Shown: positions 45,301-53,815, numbered from the stretch's first letter. The stretch: DNA of 64,000 nucleotides from Saprospiraceae bacterium (GCA_016716185.1 JADJWV010000001.1:62001-126000); one strand, 5' to 3'. The notes: a model not told the origin generated them from the sequence alone. Translations and numbers: made by a program.

Positions 45301-47664
45301 AAAAATATCACCGACCGGACAATTGCTTGCGTCAAGTTGAAATTGGAGATCAAATCCGTTGGTTAATGGGTTGCAAGCGGAAATGACCAGTCCAGACAAC
45401 GATACTTTTCCGGGCCTGGTCTGAAAAAATCCAAAATCAAATGAATGATCGTTTTGTCCGCTGATACCGGTTTGGAGATCAAGAATAACATCGCCATTTA
45501 AATCAGTTTTTCCATCTGAATCTGTCTGATCGTTATTGGGAACACCATCATCCGGTGGTGACAATACAAAACCATTCAAAGCAGCCTGAGTGGCTGGCGA
45601 TGGGATTTTTAGTTGAAAAGCTGTTTGCGGAGTAAGCTCTGTTAAACCATAAACAAAAGCATTGGGATAAGGATTTATTGGAGGTGCAGGTTGGTTTGAA
45701 AAAATATAATGACCAAATTCATTGGTGGTAGCAGTGGCAATCAGCAGGTTGTTTTTATAAAGTTCAATTTCAACGCCTGGAATTGGTGGTTCAGTTGGAT
45801 CCTGAATTCCATTATTATTCCGGTCGGACCAGATGTAATTACCAATTTCCAACGGAGCTGCTTTGCTGAAAATTTTCATGTCTCCCAACGCATTGCTTTT
45901 TCCTACGAGCAAACCAAAATCTTTTGGGATGATGACATATCTTTTTTCCCAATCACCGGAGGTATTATTTAAATGCATCACCCCACTGGTAAAGGGTCCA
46001 AATGGATCGACACAACTGGTGACCACATTTCTGAATCCAGGACACAAACTCAAAGCGCCGTTTACACTTTCGCGTTCGACTGTAACTCCTGCCACTGAAA
46101 TAGCATGATCGCCGAAATAAAATTCACCACTACCCGGACCAAAGCCGGTGTTTCTTCCCGCAGTTTCTATAACGCCATCATTCGCATTATTTTCTAATAT
46201 AAATTGTTGTTGGTTGTTGTCGTACCGGGCCCGAAGTATATCACCAAAGCTGATTATGGTATGGATTCCATTACCATTGAGATCGTGTTGATTGATTCCA
46301 CCTTGCATGGAATATCTATCCATAATTCCCAAAATCATTACATCCTCACTTTCAAATTCAATATCAGACAACACTGGTTGAGGATACTGACAGAAAATAT
46401 CGCCTCCGTCAGGACAGTCCCCATTCCATGTATCAAGCCAGGGATTAAAATTGATTTTATTGGTAAATGCGGGATAGTCTAATGGGAAACTGAGCACTTC
46501 TGTAAAAATTTCGGTGGAAGGATCAAATGCATACACATAAGCCTGCAAATCAGCAGCTGTTCCCGCAGCTCCGGAAGCATCACATACGACCCCTACGTAC
46601 AGAATACCCCGGTGCATTTTTACTGCCCAGGGTCTGAAAGTTCCATTTGCACAACCGGGATCCGGTATGGCAAAAGAATCTACATCACTGGCATTCGGTG
46701 TTTCATAGGGCAAATTAATAAACACGGAATACAACTTCCGTGTATGTAAACTTACAATATATAAGGTTTTTTCATCTTCTGAAATTTCCATCCCGCCATA
46801 GGAAATCTTGCCAACAAAACTGTATGATAATGAGTCGGTAGATACCGGAGGAATTTGTAAAGGCAAATTCCTTTGGGTATTGTCTGGAAAATTCCCGGAT
46901 GGCACACCAATGGAATTTAAATCTATAAGAGGCATGGCACTATTGGCCTGCATGTTCAATTCGTAAAGCCCTCCATAAGAAAGGGGGCCGATGCCACTAT
47001 GCCTTTTTAGAGCGGCAGAAGTAAAAATTTTACCACTGGATTTTTGGACTGCAACTCCCCAACAGCTACCAATCTGGCTACCGGTTCCCAAACTTACAGC
47101 ATTGCTGGCAAGTCCGCCATGCTGTGCTTGAATGATCTCGGTATTGGTTTTACCCCCGGCCTGATAATCGAATTTGATGAATGCATCAAAATTCACGAAT
47201 GCAGACTGCGGATCGAGTGGATCTCCCATTACATAACAAGGCGTTACAATTTGAGGATCCACGCAATAATCACCAGGATAGTTTATGCCATAAGAAAGAC
47301 TTGCAGGATTGGTTAGAATGAACTGGACCGAAGTGCTGCTTGAATTTTGCAAGGCGTTGGCGGGGGCAGAAAAATCAAAGGCTTTTGTTTGCCTGAATTC
47401 AACCCGGTAAGGAGCCTGATCAATGGGATTTGCAATAAATCTCCCCCATTCATCCGTAAAACTGATGCTGGTGTTTCCCTGGAGTCCGGTGATGATTACC
47501 TGTACACCTTCAATCCCGGGTTCATAATAACTTAGGCTTGAATCTCTTGAACTATTTGCATTGTAATCCCTGTAAACGGTTCCTGAGATTTGCGAGTTAA
47601 GTGCTGAATAACAACACATTAAAGCAAGAAGGATCTTGAATCTGAATGGGGATTTTAGGTACAT
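39331..47664 (-). CDS. Giant multi-repeat surface protein with SdrD B-like and DUF11-like repeats and type IX sorting domain
   Basis: A 2777-residue protein, the largest in the window. After a signal peptide (MYLKSPFRFKILLALMCC, ending SALNSQ) comes an SdrD B-like domain (GTVYRDYNANSSRD), a large N-terminal domain up to about residue 600, and further SdrD B-like domains near 606 (IGNYIWSDRNNNGIQDP), 2320 (IGDCVWHDKNANGIQE) and 2437. Between about 1038 and 1495 are three repeats of about 150 residues with the motif GDNIYRVCG. From 1495 to about 2250 there are five DUF11-like repeats beginning FDLALRK (near 1495, 1658, 1830, 1990, 2158), joined by aspartate-rich DEDDHDPA loops likely to bind calcium. 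The last 85 residues (from about 2695, YPNPTKEYVTINF) are a C-terminal sorting domain. It is probably an adhesin. Confidence 0.92.
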   Translation of the reverse strand: MYLKSPFRFKILLALMCCYSALNSQISGTVYRDYNANSSRDSSLSYYEPGIEGVQVIITGLQGNTSISFTDEWGRFIANPIDQAPYRVEFRQTKAFDFSAPANALQNSSSTSVQFILTNPASLSYGINYPGDYCVDPQIVTPCYVMGDPLDPQSAFVNFDAFIKFDYQAGGKTNTEIIQAQHGGLASNAVSLGTGSQIGSCWGVAVQKSSGKIFTSAALKRHSGIGPLSYGGLYELNMQANSAMPLIDLNSIGVPSGNFPDNTQRNLPLQIPPVSTDSLSYSFVGKISYGGMEISEDEKTLYIVSLHTRKLYSVFINLPYETPNASDVDSFAIPDPGCANGTFRPWAVKMHRGILYVGVVCDASGAAGTAADLQAYVYAFDPSTEIFTEVLSFPLDYPAFTNKINFNPWLDTWNGDCPDGGDIFCQYPQPVLSDIEFESEDVMILGIMDRYSMQGGINQHDLNGNGIHTIISFGDILRARYDNNQQQFILENNANDGVIETAGRNTGFGPGSGEFYFGDHAISVAGVTVERESVNGALSLCPGFRNVVTSCVDPFGPFTSGVMHLNNTSGDWEKRYVIIPKDFGLLVGKSNALGDMKIFSKAAPLEIGNYIWSDRNNNGIQDPTEPPIPGVEIELYKNNLLIATATTNEFGHYIFSNQPAPPINPYPNAFVYGLTELTPQTAFQLKIPSPATQAALNGFVLSPPDDGVPNNDQTDSDGKTDLNGDVILDLQTGISGQNDHSFDFGFFQTRPGKVSLSGLVISACNPLTNGFDLQFQLDASNCPVGDIFIELSTGETKIVKGKPDGQIQVQFKNLASHGIQDVNIRAYYIFDQHCRVDSVAAYDQPANCCPPVQKLCSNRDALVQLLAIPGMVHYCWFDSTTQTIVGNTESLLFDKTFLGLDDNYEAYYYYAIDQYGDTIWQQCNYRVQIVECCGLQVNTFLQTECNNNGTVNDPADDWFAVLVSADNAQAGPTSRYEVLLNGNVLGSASYGSAILVGMAPNSEFHADGVTTYKVEIRDADNFDCLDSLFTTPSICPRPNISVQKNLVSNTIQSDASHNIVYRIEIENHGNETGTYTLQDIPGFDNDIKVLAAFYTTNIPGKGGGALFGTGPWTIISNQLIAPGVKHTVFLTVNVRIDLHPGSDGDNIYTSCGSAGNLLQSGQGLFNRALLDFDGDGQFDLADTICTDIPYLELNKTLTDVEQTSLEAYTLKYLVTIKNKGGAAGQYNLLDRPTFEDDIIIQNASFISNTGAGGLLPNIVPVDGWLLASNQEILVGETDSFEMDLKVLMDFDLNTLGNNIYRVCGFQNSLIPRIGEGLFNAVMLDLNNDFRPEKRDTSCGDLPQIKHEKVLLSKIKQADESIIANYLIVVQNKGGATGTYDLYDIPNFEDDLVIKHAGFQINQGAPNNLSTNPGITGWLLANGRNLNAFSTDSFYIEIHLDLDYSSGSSGDNYYQACKKNQQGEFLAGFGIFNESTLDINSDGIPDQKDTVCTDFDFFDLALRKYEITSTTAKNGDYVAFRIAVYNQGSITAHQIEVTDYMPLTYTFDPILNPEWNFINDSTLTHVIDSIKPGDSVITDLIIRIHAGFKNVNDVINAAEITQFESPNHIPPVDKDSNPDRDRRNDNQVKPFDPEDDFLKGHRRTNPNEDEDDHDVATTIIFDLALRKVKANALATGYHQKIDFNIWLYNQGNVPSQNITLVDYIPKGYVFHQADNPEWNPIGNNMVTTEIPIIINPGDSVVKTITLEVLPTTDPADWVNMAEVKNAFIVTLHHILNILQDDFDSEHDMDINNDAGGNISTPSDDHIDDDGMDSNKDGITDEDDKDPASTFVWDLALKKVLLNPQPHVIGQELEFEITVYNQGTDSAGRVGIRDHIPSGYEFVHAKNTHWKLDGDHAEHIMMDRINPGDSLKVSIYLKLKATHDFNNWINFAEIVGSQNLDSLDRTGQDFDSREGSDNVVERSVLPGSPEDNDINSQDLGGEEDDHDPAAPSIFDLALCKLYHGALPVKYGDTALFSINVYNQGNVPAIQFSVVDYLPNGLSWIDNPGWIYDAGTHTATYTKDTLLNPGDSVRLFINLKIHQYPGGVFNLVNLSEIVRAVDFENRIYLLDLDSKYDFNRNNDPGGIPNTVTDNFIDDDGQDSDGDGVMDEDDHDPAMILIHDLALRKESLEPNGDTAIFRIKVFNQGNLPATSILIGDYLNIGYQWLPTKNPGWTLNGSRAEYRFNRVFNQGDIDSVDIRLLSLPSNELSDFFNWAEILQAFDTTGMDISMLDADSKPGSDGPHERAIKPGDPDDNNIIGGGLSVNQDEDDHDVAGFGLRAKIGDCVWHDKNANGIQETGEEGIANVMVELYNANTKIFVKSTKTNSSGKYLFDNILPGNYFIKFIIPPGYTMTKRDVGTDDKDSDPGSDNGTNATPNTNLTAGEEDLSWDLGLYKCIPISGFVFYDGNKDGIQQNTENGINGLYVYLFKLPSNTLYARVKTYSNNSRFVHDGFYSFCAEPGEYYVKVARLNDFVLSPVLQGSDPSRDSDLTEDYGEWTSYKLTGSSCDTIKDIGAAMYNPAFGLKVNTKDLVLYQQDLEVSQSHTGFIHLETSISETGIDPNKHTLVWTMEDNLCASAFRIERKLPGSSQFEYLAVYRNEKSTENQNRCLFNFNAPGGTTKGKYIYRIIALRPDGGYTMSNESDISSQDRLPAAMAWIYPNPTKEYVTINFDEKIYGTVHMKLTDIYGREFMNREYSLDKNANAKKIFIDLNLIPGGLYSIDLKAGGINERLALTVLK

Positions 47665-47808
47665 GACAATCTATTAGGCACAATACAGGAAGCAAAAACT
47701 GTACCATATATTTTAAATTAATATAATATCATCGTCCCCTTCCAAAGACATGAAGTCTCTAAAAGCTTAGAATCTAAAGAACTAATATGTTGGAATTTGA
47801 CTTGAAAA

Positions 47809-48675
47809 TTAATAGGATGCGATCAATCTGGCCAGGTATTCACCATAGGGGCTTTTCCCCAACAGAACAGCTTGTTCTTTTAGTTTTTCTTTATCTATAT
47901 AGCCCATCAAAAAGGCCACCTCTTCGGGGCAACCTATCTTCAGACCCTGCCTTTGCTCAATAACCTGAATGAATTGAGAGGCCTGCATTAATGACTCGTG
48001 AGTACCTGTATCCAACCAGGCGATACCACGTCCCATGACGCCTACCGTTAATTTTCCCCGATTTAAATATTCTTTATTGACATCGGTAATTTCATATTCA
48101 CCCCTGGAGGAGGGTTTTAAATTTTCAGCTATTTCGACGACGGAGTGATCGTAAAAATAAATACCGGGTACAGCAAAGTTTGATTTTGGATTTTTGGGCT
48201 TTTCTTCAAGCGAAAGCACGCGATTGTCTGCATCAAATTCAACAACGCCATAACGTTCAGGATCTGCTACCGGATAAGCAAAAATGACAGCCCCATCTGG
48301 TGATGCTTTGCTTCGAAGCAATTCTGGAAATTTACTCCCATAGAAAATATTATCTCCAAGAATCAAACAAACAGGATCTCCGCCGATAAATTCTTTCCCC
48401 AATACAAAAGCCTGAGCCAGACCGTTAGGGACCAACTGTTCTTTATAGGATAAGCGGATTCCAAACTGGTCGCCGTCTTTGAGCAATTCTTTAAATTTAG
48501 GAAGATCAGCCGGAGTTGAAATGATGAGAATATCTTTTATCCCCGCCAACATTAAAGTTGAAAGAGGATAATAAATCATAGGCTTGTCGTAGACTGGCAT
48601 CAACTGTTTACTCATAGCCAGTGTAAGAGGATACAATCTTGTACCATGACCTCCAGCTAATATGATTCCTTTCAT
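47809..48675 (-). CDS. rmlA: Glucose-1-phosphate thymidylyltransferase
   Basis: A 288-residue nucleotidyltransferase that makes dTDP-glucose from dTTP and glucose 1-phosphate, the first step of dTDP-rhamnose synthesis. The activating loop is GIILAGGHGTRLYPLT with the usual lysine in MSKQLMPVYDKPMIYYPLS; the metal-binding aspartate is in LILGDNIFYG and the product-site signatures are EKPKNPKSNFAVPGIYFYD and WLDTGTHESLMQAS. The length is typical. The next dTDP-sugar genes are not in the window. It sits apart from the sugar cluster on the other side of the giant gene. Confidence 0.95.
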   Translation of the reverse strand: MKGIILAGGHGTRLYPLTLAMSKQLMPVYDKPMIYYPLSTLMLAGIKDILIISTPADLPKFKELLKDGDQFGIRLSYKEQLVPNGLAQAFVLGKEFIGGDPVCLILGDNIFYGSKFPELLRSKASPDGAVIFAYPVADPERYGVVEFDADNRVLSLEEKPKNPKSNFAVPGIYFYDHSVVEIAENLKPSSRGEYEITDVNKEYLNRGKLTVGVMGRGIAWLDTGTHESLMQASQFIQVIEQRQGLKIGCPEEVAFLMGYIDKEKLKEQAVLLGKSPYGEYLARLIASY

Positions 48676-48720
48676 TTTTCTCTTTTTTTATGCTACCGAA
48701 ATAAATGATTCAAACCGACA

Positions 48721-49071
48721 TTATTTTTTTTCAATTAATTTCACTATGGCATTAATCATATCCAAGACCGGCTTAAATTCTTCATTTGTAATTAAGGCTC
48801 CCTTTTCCAGCTTATGCAACAATGCATCTGATTCCCTGATGGCTTTGCCGCAGTGCAACATGGTAAAATTCGTCTTCAATTCATGCAAACTGTTAAAAAT
48901 TCTCCTGACATCGCCTTCGCCAATTCTTTTTACAATTTCATCCGATTTCGATCTGGCATCAGAAATCCATTCATGTAACATTTCTTCCAGCAATTTTTCA
49001 TCCTGAAATGTCAATCCTTTAATAAATCTGGTGTCAATTGAGATTTCCATATGATGTATAGAGTTGCTCAT
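48721..49071 (-). CDS. Histidine phosphotransfer (Hpt) domain protein
   Basis: The frame begins at 49221, but the ATG at 49071 (MSNSIHHMEISIDTRF) or 49050 (MEIS) is likelier, since the upstream residues look unrelated. The product is about 116 residues and helical, with the Hpt motif IFNSLHELKTNFTMLHCGKA: the LHELK segment carries the phosphorylated histidine, in the pattern HxLK. Hpt proteins relay phosphate between a hybrid kinase and a response regulator. No kinase lies beside it. Its coding region overlaps that of the unknown gene at 49034-49417. Confidence 0.78.
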   Translation of the reverse strand: MSNSIHHMEISIDTRFIKGLTFQDEKLLEEMLHEWISDARSKSDEIVKRIGEGDVRRIFNSLHELKTNFTMLHCGKAIRESDALLHKLEKGALITNEEFKPVLDMINAIVKLIEKK

Positions 49072-49417
49072 CTCTCGGATAAAAAATAAACTGTGCTCCC
49101 AATTCCGACAATACAAAAAGGCAAAAATGTCCCTGGTGTTCGTTGAATACTTTTTGGAAATCAGCAATTTTATCTTCCAAAATGATATTTTTAACAGAAA
49201 ACTCTTCGAGACTTGATGCATGCACCGACCACAATCCTGAATCGGGACCCGCCTCGATCAACATAACACCCATTTCGAGTTCCTGTTGATGCAAAATAAA
49301 GATTGGGTAGTTCGTTAGTTCCTGATCCAGCATGATCTCCAACGCATGATTCAGAGCCTTTCTGTACCTTTTCAGATCCTCTTCCAGCTGCAAATATTTT
49401 TCTATAGACCCACTCAT
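49034..49417 (-). CDS. Unknown protein between rlmD and the Hpt gene
   Basis: A 127-residue soluble protein starting MSGSIEKYLQLEEDLKRYRKAL, a charged helix, followed by a mixed alpha/beta part (YPIFILHQQELEMGVMLIEA, GHFCLFVLSELGAQFIFYP). It has no signal peptide and no membrane helix. No family is recognised. The stop lies within the Hpt gene's start region, and its start overlaps the end of rlmD by four bases (ATGA), so all three are likely to be one coupled unit. Confidence 0.7.
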   Translation of the reverse strand: MSGSIEKYLQLEEDLKRYRKALNHALEIMLDQELTNYPIFILHQQELEMGVMLIEAGPDSGLWSVHASSLEEFSVKNIILEDKIADFQKVFNEHQGHFCLFVLSELGAQFIFYPRDEQLYTSYGNLN

Positions 49418-50817
49418 GTTCGCAAAGATAATAAGGTCACACTTTCGACGTGATTGGTATGCGGAAACATATCCACCGCTCTGATCTTAATCACCTGATA
49501 CACTGAAGAAAGCCTGTCGAGGTCTCTGGCCAGGGTAGATGGATTACAACTTACATAGATCAATTTCGAAACCTTAAGTTTGTTCAATTCTAAGCACACA
49601 CTTTCGTGCAGGCCCATTCTTGGTGGATCTACTACTACAATATCGGGGTCCCCCTTCCCGAGTATCCAATTCGATAATTCAACTGTCTCCGCAACTGCGG
49701 TGTGAAACTCGCAATTCTGCAATTGATTGATTGCCGCGTTTTTTTGCGCATCCTCCACTGCCGAAGGCACTGTTTCCAGGCCAATGAGCTTCTTTGCAGT
49801 ATGGGCCAGATAAATTCCAATACTTCCTACTCCGCAATAGAGATCAACGATCGTTTCACCACCTTTCAAATCACAATAAGATTCTATCAAATTAAACAAT
49901 ACCTGGGCTTGTTTGGGGTTTGTTTGAAAGAAGGACTTCGGCCCAATTAAAAATTTAACGCGATCCCAGACTTCAGTTAAAAATGCATCGCCAAATTTTA
50001 ATTCCAGATCCAGGTCATATAAACTATCGTTGTATTTGTTATTGATGGCAATGTAAATACTTTTGATTTCCGGAAATTTATCAACCAAAGCTTTTGTAAG
50101 CAAATTGATTTTTATGGAATCGGCATATCCAAAACTCAGGATGCACATGATCTCATGGCGGCTTGTGCTCCGAACAGTGAGATTTCTCAAAAATCCATGA
50201 TGAGTTTTAATATCGTAATATTCCCAATTTTGTTCAAGGCTGAAACTGCGAATAAAATTCCGGATCTCATTCGACTTCCCTCCCTGATGAAAGCAATGAT
50301 GAATGTCTACTACTTTCTGGAAATGTCCTGGTCTGTGAAATCCTACTGCTTTATTTGAATCGGATTCAGCTTGGGTTTCTCCGCCCAATTTCCATCGATG
50401 TTCAGAAAAAGTAAATTCAAGTTTATTTCTGTAATATTCGGTTTCGTTGGCGGCCAGGATAGGTTCAAACACCGCTTCGCGAATTTTCGCAATACGCATA
50501 ACCGCATCTTTAACCCATTGTTCTTTTTGCAACAATTGTTCTTCGTAACTGATGTTTTGCCAGCTGCAACCTCCACAAACCCCAAAGTGCCGACAGTGTG
50601 GAGAAACCCGGGATTTCGAGGGGACGAGTAATTCGTGAATTTTACCGAACCAATTTCCTTTTTTCTTAGCAAAATAGGCCACTTCAATTTCGTCACCGGG
50701 CACCGCACCTTCAACAAATACGACCATTCCTTCGCGTGTTCTTCCAACTGCAAAGCCGTTGTTGGCGATGGAGTGAATTTTAACAAACTCATTTTCTCTG
50801 TTTCTTCTCGCCATCAA
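49414..50817 (-). CDS. rlmD: 23S rRNA (uracil-5)-methyltransferase, RlmD/RumA type
   Basis: A 467-residue methyltransferase that forms 5-methyluridine in 23S rRNA. An N-terminal TRAM domain (about 1-60, NGFAVGRTREGMVVFVEGAV) precedes the iron-sulfur motif HCRHFGVCGGCSWQ (C-x5-C-x2-C with one more cysteine), then a SAM-binding domain with VDLYCGVGSIGIYLA, DIVVVDPPRMGLHES and the catalytic cysteine in YVSCNPSTLARDL. The ATG at 50814 is an alternative; both starts overlap the OmpA-family gene stop at 50814. Target U1939 is assumed from the family. Confidence 0.92.
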   Translation of the reverse strand: MMARRNRENEFVKIHSIANNGFAVGRTREGMVVFVEGAVPGDEIEVAYFAKKKGNWFGKIHELLVPSKSRVSPHCRHFGVCGGCSWQNISYEEQLLQKEQWVKDAVMRIAKIREAVFEPILAANETEYYRNKLEFTFSEHRWKLGGETQAESDSNKAVGFHRPGHFQKVVDIHHCFHQGGKSNEIRNFIRSFSLEQNWEYYDIKTHHGFLRNLTVRSTSRHEIMCILSFGYADSIKINLLTKALVDKFPEIKSIYIAINNKYNDSLYDLDLELKFGDAFLTEVWDRVKFLIGPKSFFQTNPKQAQVLFNLIESYCDLKGGETIVDLYCGVGSIGIYLAHTAKKLIGLETVPSAVEDAQKNAAINQLQNCEFHTAVAETVELSNWILGKGDPDIVVVDPPRMGLHESVCLELNKLKVSKLIYVSCNPSTLARDLDRLSSVYQVIKIRAVDMFPHTNHVESVTLLSLRT

Positions 50818-52733
50818 TCAATAATTGTAAATTCTATCCTTCTGTTGAGCCTCCTTCCTTCTGATGTTGCATTGTCTGCAACTGGCCGGGATTCGCCAAG
50901 CCCTTTTAATTCCAGGCGGTTGAATGCGATGCTTTTTGACACCAAGTAATTGGAAACAGCCTGTGCTCTGAGTTGAGATAGATTTTGATTGTCTGATTCT
51001 GTTCCAACATCATCTGTATGGGCTTCAATTCGCATTCTGATTTGACTATTCTTGATTAAAAATTGAGCCAGGGCATCGAGCTCGAACCTGCTTTCCGGCA
51101 ATAGAACATCAGAGCCGGTTTCAAAAAATATATTTTTAAGAACAAACGGGATTTCCCTGGATGTTTCTGTTTTTGCTAAACCCACTTTTAAGAGCAATGG
51201 CTTGTAAATAGATTTGTATTCTGCACAAAGAAACTGATCGGAAAAAAAGTTATAAAGTTCGCGATGTACCTGAATGCCATAATCGGAGCCAGTGGGAAGT
51301 GAAAAAATGATCAAGCCTTTGGAATCCGTAGATTGATCCATGACTTTTTTTTGTGTACTGAGATTAAAAATCTTAATATTTGCCTGAAGAGGAGTATTTG
51401 TCTGCTTATCGAATACGGCAATCTGAACATAACTCGCAGGAGTAATCTGAAGCGACACGGGCAATTCAATTTCATACAAATCGAGATGAGGTTTCAACTC
51501 TGGTTGGTTTACATATTCCTTATCGCTGGCCATCCACGCTGTTTTGCCATCAGGCAATACGATCCATGAAGATTCGTCGCCAATAGAATTAATGGGGAAC
51601 CCAAGATTTACGGGAGGGGTCCAATGATTGAACGAATCCAATTTACTTACATACAAATCTTTTCCACCCATACCGGTGTGGGCATCGGATGCAAAATACA
51701 ACGTGTTTCCATTGGGATGTACAAATGGGCTTACATCATCACCAGTCGTATTGACGGGTTCGCCCAGATTCTTGGGGAAACTCCAACTCCCATCTTTTTT
51801 TCTGTGTGAAACCCAAAGATCGTGACCTCCCAAAGTACCTTTCCGGTTACTTACAAAATGAAGGGTTCTGCCATTGTTGGAAAGGCAGGCTTGCGATTCA
51901 TAGGCCGGAGTATTGATTTGTTCTCCCAAATTTCGCGGAGCACTCCATTGCATGCCGTCCCACTGCGTATAATATAAATCGCATCCTCCCAAACCATCCC
52001 TCCTGTCGCATGAGGTAAATACCATAAAATTACCGTCAGCCGATACCGTCGGCGAGCCTTCGTTGAATGGACTGTTTAATTCGGTGAGCGCTTGTGGCTG
52101 GGACCATCCTGTATCTAAACGGACAGAGACATAAATATCTTCATCGCCCATTGGCGTTCTTCGGGTGAAATAAGCTCTTTGACCTGCTGCATCGATACTG
52201 GGCATGTATTCAGAAAAATTTGTACAAAAAGCGCGAATGGTTTTCATTTCGACATTCATCATTTGTTTCACGGCTTCCTTTCCAAAATTTATATTTTTAT
52301 AAAGCTCCCTTGCTTTCACCAGCAAGTCTTTATTTTCCTTCTCATGAAACAAGAAAACTTCCATGTTACCGGCTGCTTGTAAAAATTTTTCCAAACGGTA
52401 CTGGACCAGAGCCAAGGTATAATAGACTTTAATTTTGTAAAATGAATCAAGTCTGATGGAATTCTCAAAAGCAATTTCAGCTTTTGAGTAATTTTTTAAC
52501 TCATAATTTACAGAACCCAGCTGAATAAAAGCATCGATAAATGTGGGAGACTGAGCCGATAGTTTTTCAAATAAAGTTTGGGCTTTGCTCAGATGACCAC
52601 TCCGGTATTCGTGTTGCGCTTCTTCGTATTTTTTGCGCATCTTGCCTGAAATAGATTTAATCGAATAGACTTCCTGTGCGTAAAGTCCATTTAAAAAAAA
52701 TAAAAAAACAGGTAAATAAAAAATCCGAAGCAT
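50814..52733 (-). CDS. OmpA-family protein with TPR and PD40-type repeats
   Basis: A 639-residue periplasmic/outer membrane protein. Signal peptide (MLRIFYLPVFLFFLNGLYAQ), TPR-like helices (about 35-140), then a beta-propeller of PD40/WD40-like repeats between about 175 and 380 (GSPTVSADGNFMVFTSCD, TLHFVSNRKGTLGGHDLWV, NTLYFASDAHTGMGGKDLYV). A CarboxypepD_reg/Ig-like domain follows (about 440-510), then a C-terminal OmpA peptidoglycan-binding domain with AHTDDVGTESDNQNLS and LSQLRAQAVSNYL. It probably tethers the outer membrane to peptidoglycan. Its stop overlaps rlmD. Confidence 0.92.
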   Translation of the reverse strand: MLRIFYLPVFLFFLNGLYAQEVYSIKSISGKMRKKYEEAQHEYRSGHLSKAQTLFEKLSAQSPTFIDAFIQLGSVNYELKNYSKAEIAFENSIRLDSFYKIKVYYTLALVQYRLEKFLQAAGNMEVFLFHEKENKDLLVKARELYKNINFGKEAVKQMMNVEMKTIRAFCTNFSEYMPSIDAAGQRAYFTRRTPMGDEDIYVSVRLDTGWSQPQALTELNSPFNEGSPTVSADGNFMVFTSCDRRDGLGGCDLYYTQWDGMQWSAPRNLGEQINTPAYESQACLSNNGRTLHFVSNRKGTLGGHDLWVSHRKKDGSWSFPKNLGEPVNTTGDDVSPFVHPNGNTLYFASDAHTGMGGKDLYVSKLDSFNHWTPPVNLGFPINSIGDESSWIVLPDGKTAWMASDKEYVNQPELKPHLDLYEIELPVSLQITPASYVQIAVFDKQTNTPLQANIKIFNLSTQKKVMDQSTDSKGLIIFSLPTGSDYGIQVHRELYNFFSDQFLCAEYKSIYKPLLLKVGLAKTETSREIPFVLKNIFFETGSDVLLPESRFELDALAQFLIKNSQIRMRIEAHTDDVGTESDNQNLSQLRAQAVSNYLVSKSIAFNRLELKGLGESRPVADNATSEGRRLNRRIEFTIID

Positions 52734-52780
52734 TTCCTTTTTAGATCAAAACGATAAACATCCCGTTTAACGTGTACCTA

Positions 52781-53815
52781 TCAGGCTTGTTGTTCCAAAA
52801 ATAAGGTGGCGGATGCATCGCCAAGCTCGGCAGCTTTCTTAAGATCCAGGATATAATCTGCTTTTCCGGCGGCCTTTCTGGCCATACCCCGGTGCATAAA
52901 GACTTCCGCGGTAATATGAAGATCGGCTTGTTCGTTGGTTTCAAGACTTTTATCAAATGCATCGAGAGCAGCATCTACCTCACCGAGTGCAAACAGGGTC
53001 TTGCCGTAATTAAACCAGGTCTTGGAGATGTGTTTGAAATTGGGGTCGGATTCAACAAAATTTTTGGCAACGATCAGTTTAAACTCAAATTTAGCTTTCT
53101 CAAATTCCTTAAGCTCCAGATGACAATTTCCTTTAGCCCTTCTGGCAGCCCAGTGAAGAGGCTGAAGAGCGATGGATTGTTTTATAGCATTGTCAAAATT
53201 TTCCAGCGCTGAAGCAAAGTCCTTTTTGATCATCAGGGTGCGCCCGATGCCATAATGAGAAGAAGCATTCATGTGATCGAAGTTTACAGACTTTCTGAAA
53301 TCATATAAAGCATCTTCGTAATTTTTCAAATGGTAATTCACATATCCTCGGATTTCATAAGCCTGAGAATGCCGGTTGTGTTTTTCGATCGCATCCGACA
53401 AAAGCTGTATAGCTTCCATTTCTTTTCCTGTCTGCTCCGCCAGTTTTTTTCCTTCCTGATAAAGCATGACCGAAGATTTTTCTCCTTTGGGTTCAATATG
53501 GACATGCTGAATTATTTTCCCATTGTCTGTCATCCATGCATTGAGGCTACCGGACACAGAAAACTGAGCACAATATTCAAGGAGGCTAATGGTGTTTTTC
53601 CAAATCTTTTCGGAGGTAGTTCCAATAAAGCGATTGATGGTCAGGCTAAAATTTTCAGGTACGAACAATTGTTCGCTTGTCTTGAAAAGCAGCTCTTTTT
53701 TATAGAGAACTTCAGACTTTTGTTCAAACAATTGGATGATTTTATGGTAAGATTTCTCATTCCCAAATTCAAACTTACCCTGAACGATCACTTTAAAAAA
53801 ATTGCCTGGTAGCAT
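52781..53815 (-). CDS. Tetratricopeptide repeat protein
   Basis: A 344-residue protein with an N-terminal beta-rich region (1 to about 120, FFKVIVQGKFEFGNEKSY and SGSLNAWMTDNGKII) and at least five TPR motifs (EAIQLLSDAIEKHNRHSQAY, DALYDFRKSVNFDHMNASSH, SALENFDNAIKQSIALQPLH, and two more to residue 320). No signal peptide is seen, so it is probably cytoplasmic. It lies 47 bases upstream of the OmpA-family gene and could be co-transcribed. Partner unknown. Confidence 0.85.
   Translation of the reverse strand: MLPGNFFKVIVQGKFEFGNEKSYHKIIQLFEQKSEVLYKKELLFKTSEQLFVPENFSLTINRFIGTTSEKIWKNTISLLEYCAQFSVSGSLNAWMTDNGKIIQHVHIEPKGEKSSVMLYQEGKKLAEQTGKEMEAIQLLSDAIEKHNRHSQAYEIRGYVNYHLKNYEDALYDFRKSVNFDHMNASSHYGIGRTLMIKKDFASALENFDNAIKQSIALQPLHWAARRAKGNCHLELKEFEKAKFEFKLIVAKNFVESDPNFKHISKTWFNYGKTLFALGEVDAALDAFDKSLETNEQADLHITAEVFMHRGMARKAAGKADYILDLKKAAELGDASATLFLEQQA

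Noticed and set aside
39331..47664. Many small plus-strand open frames opposite the giant gene
   Set aside because: They are antisense shadows of repetitive coding sequence with no promoter or ribosome-binding evidence.
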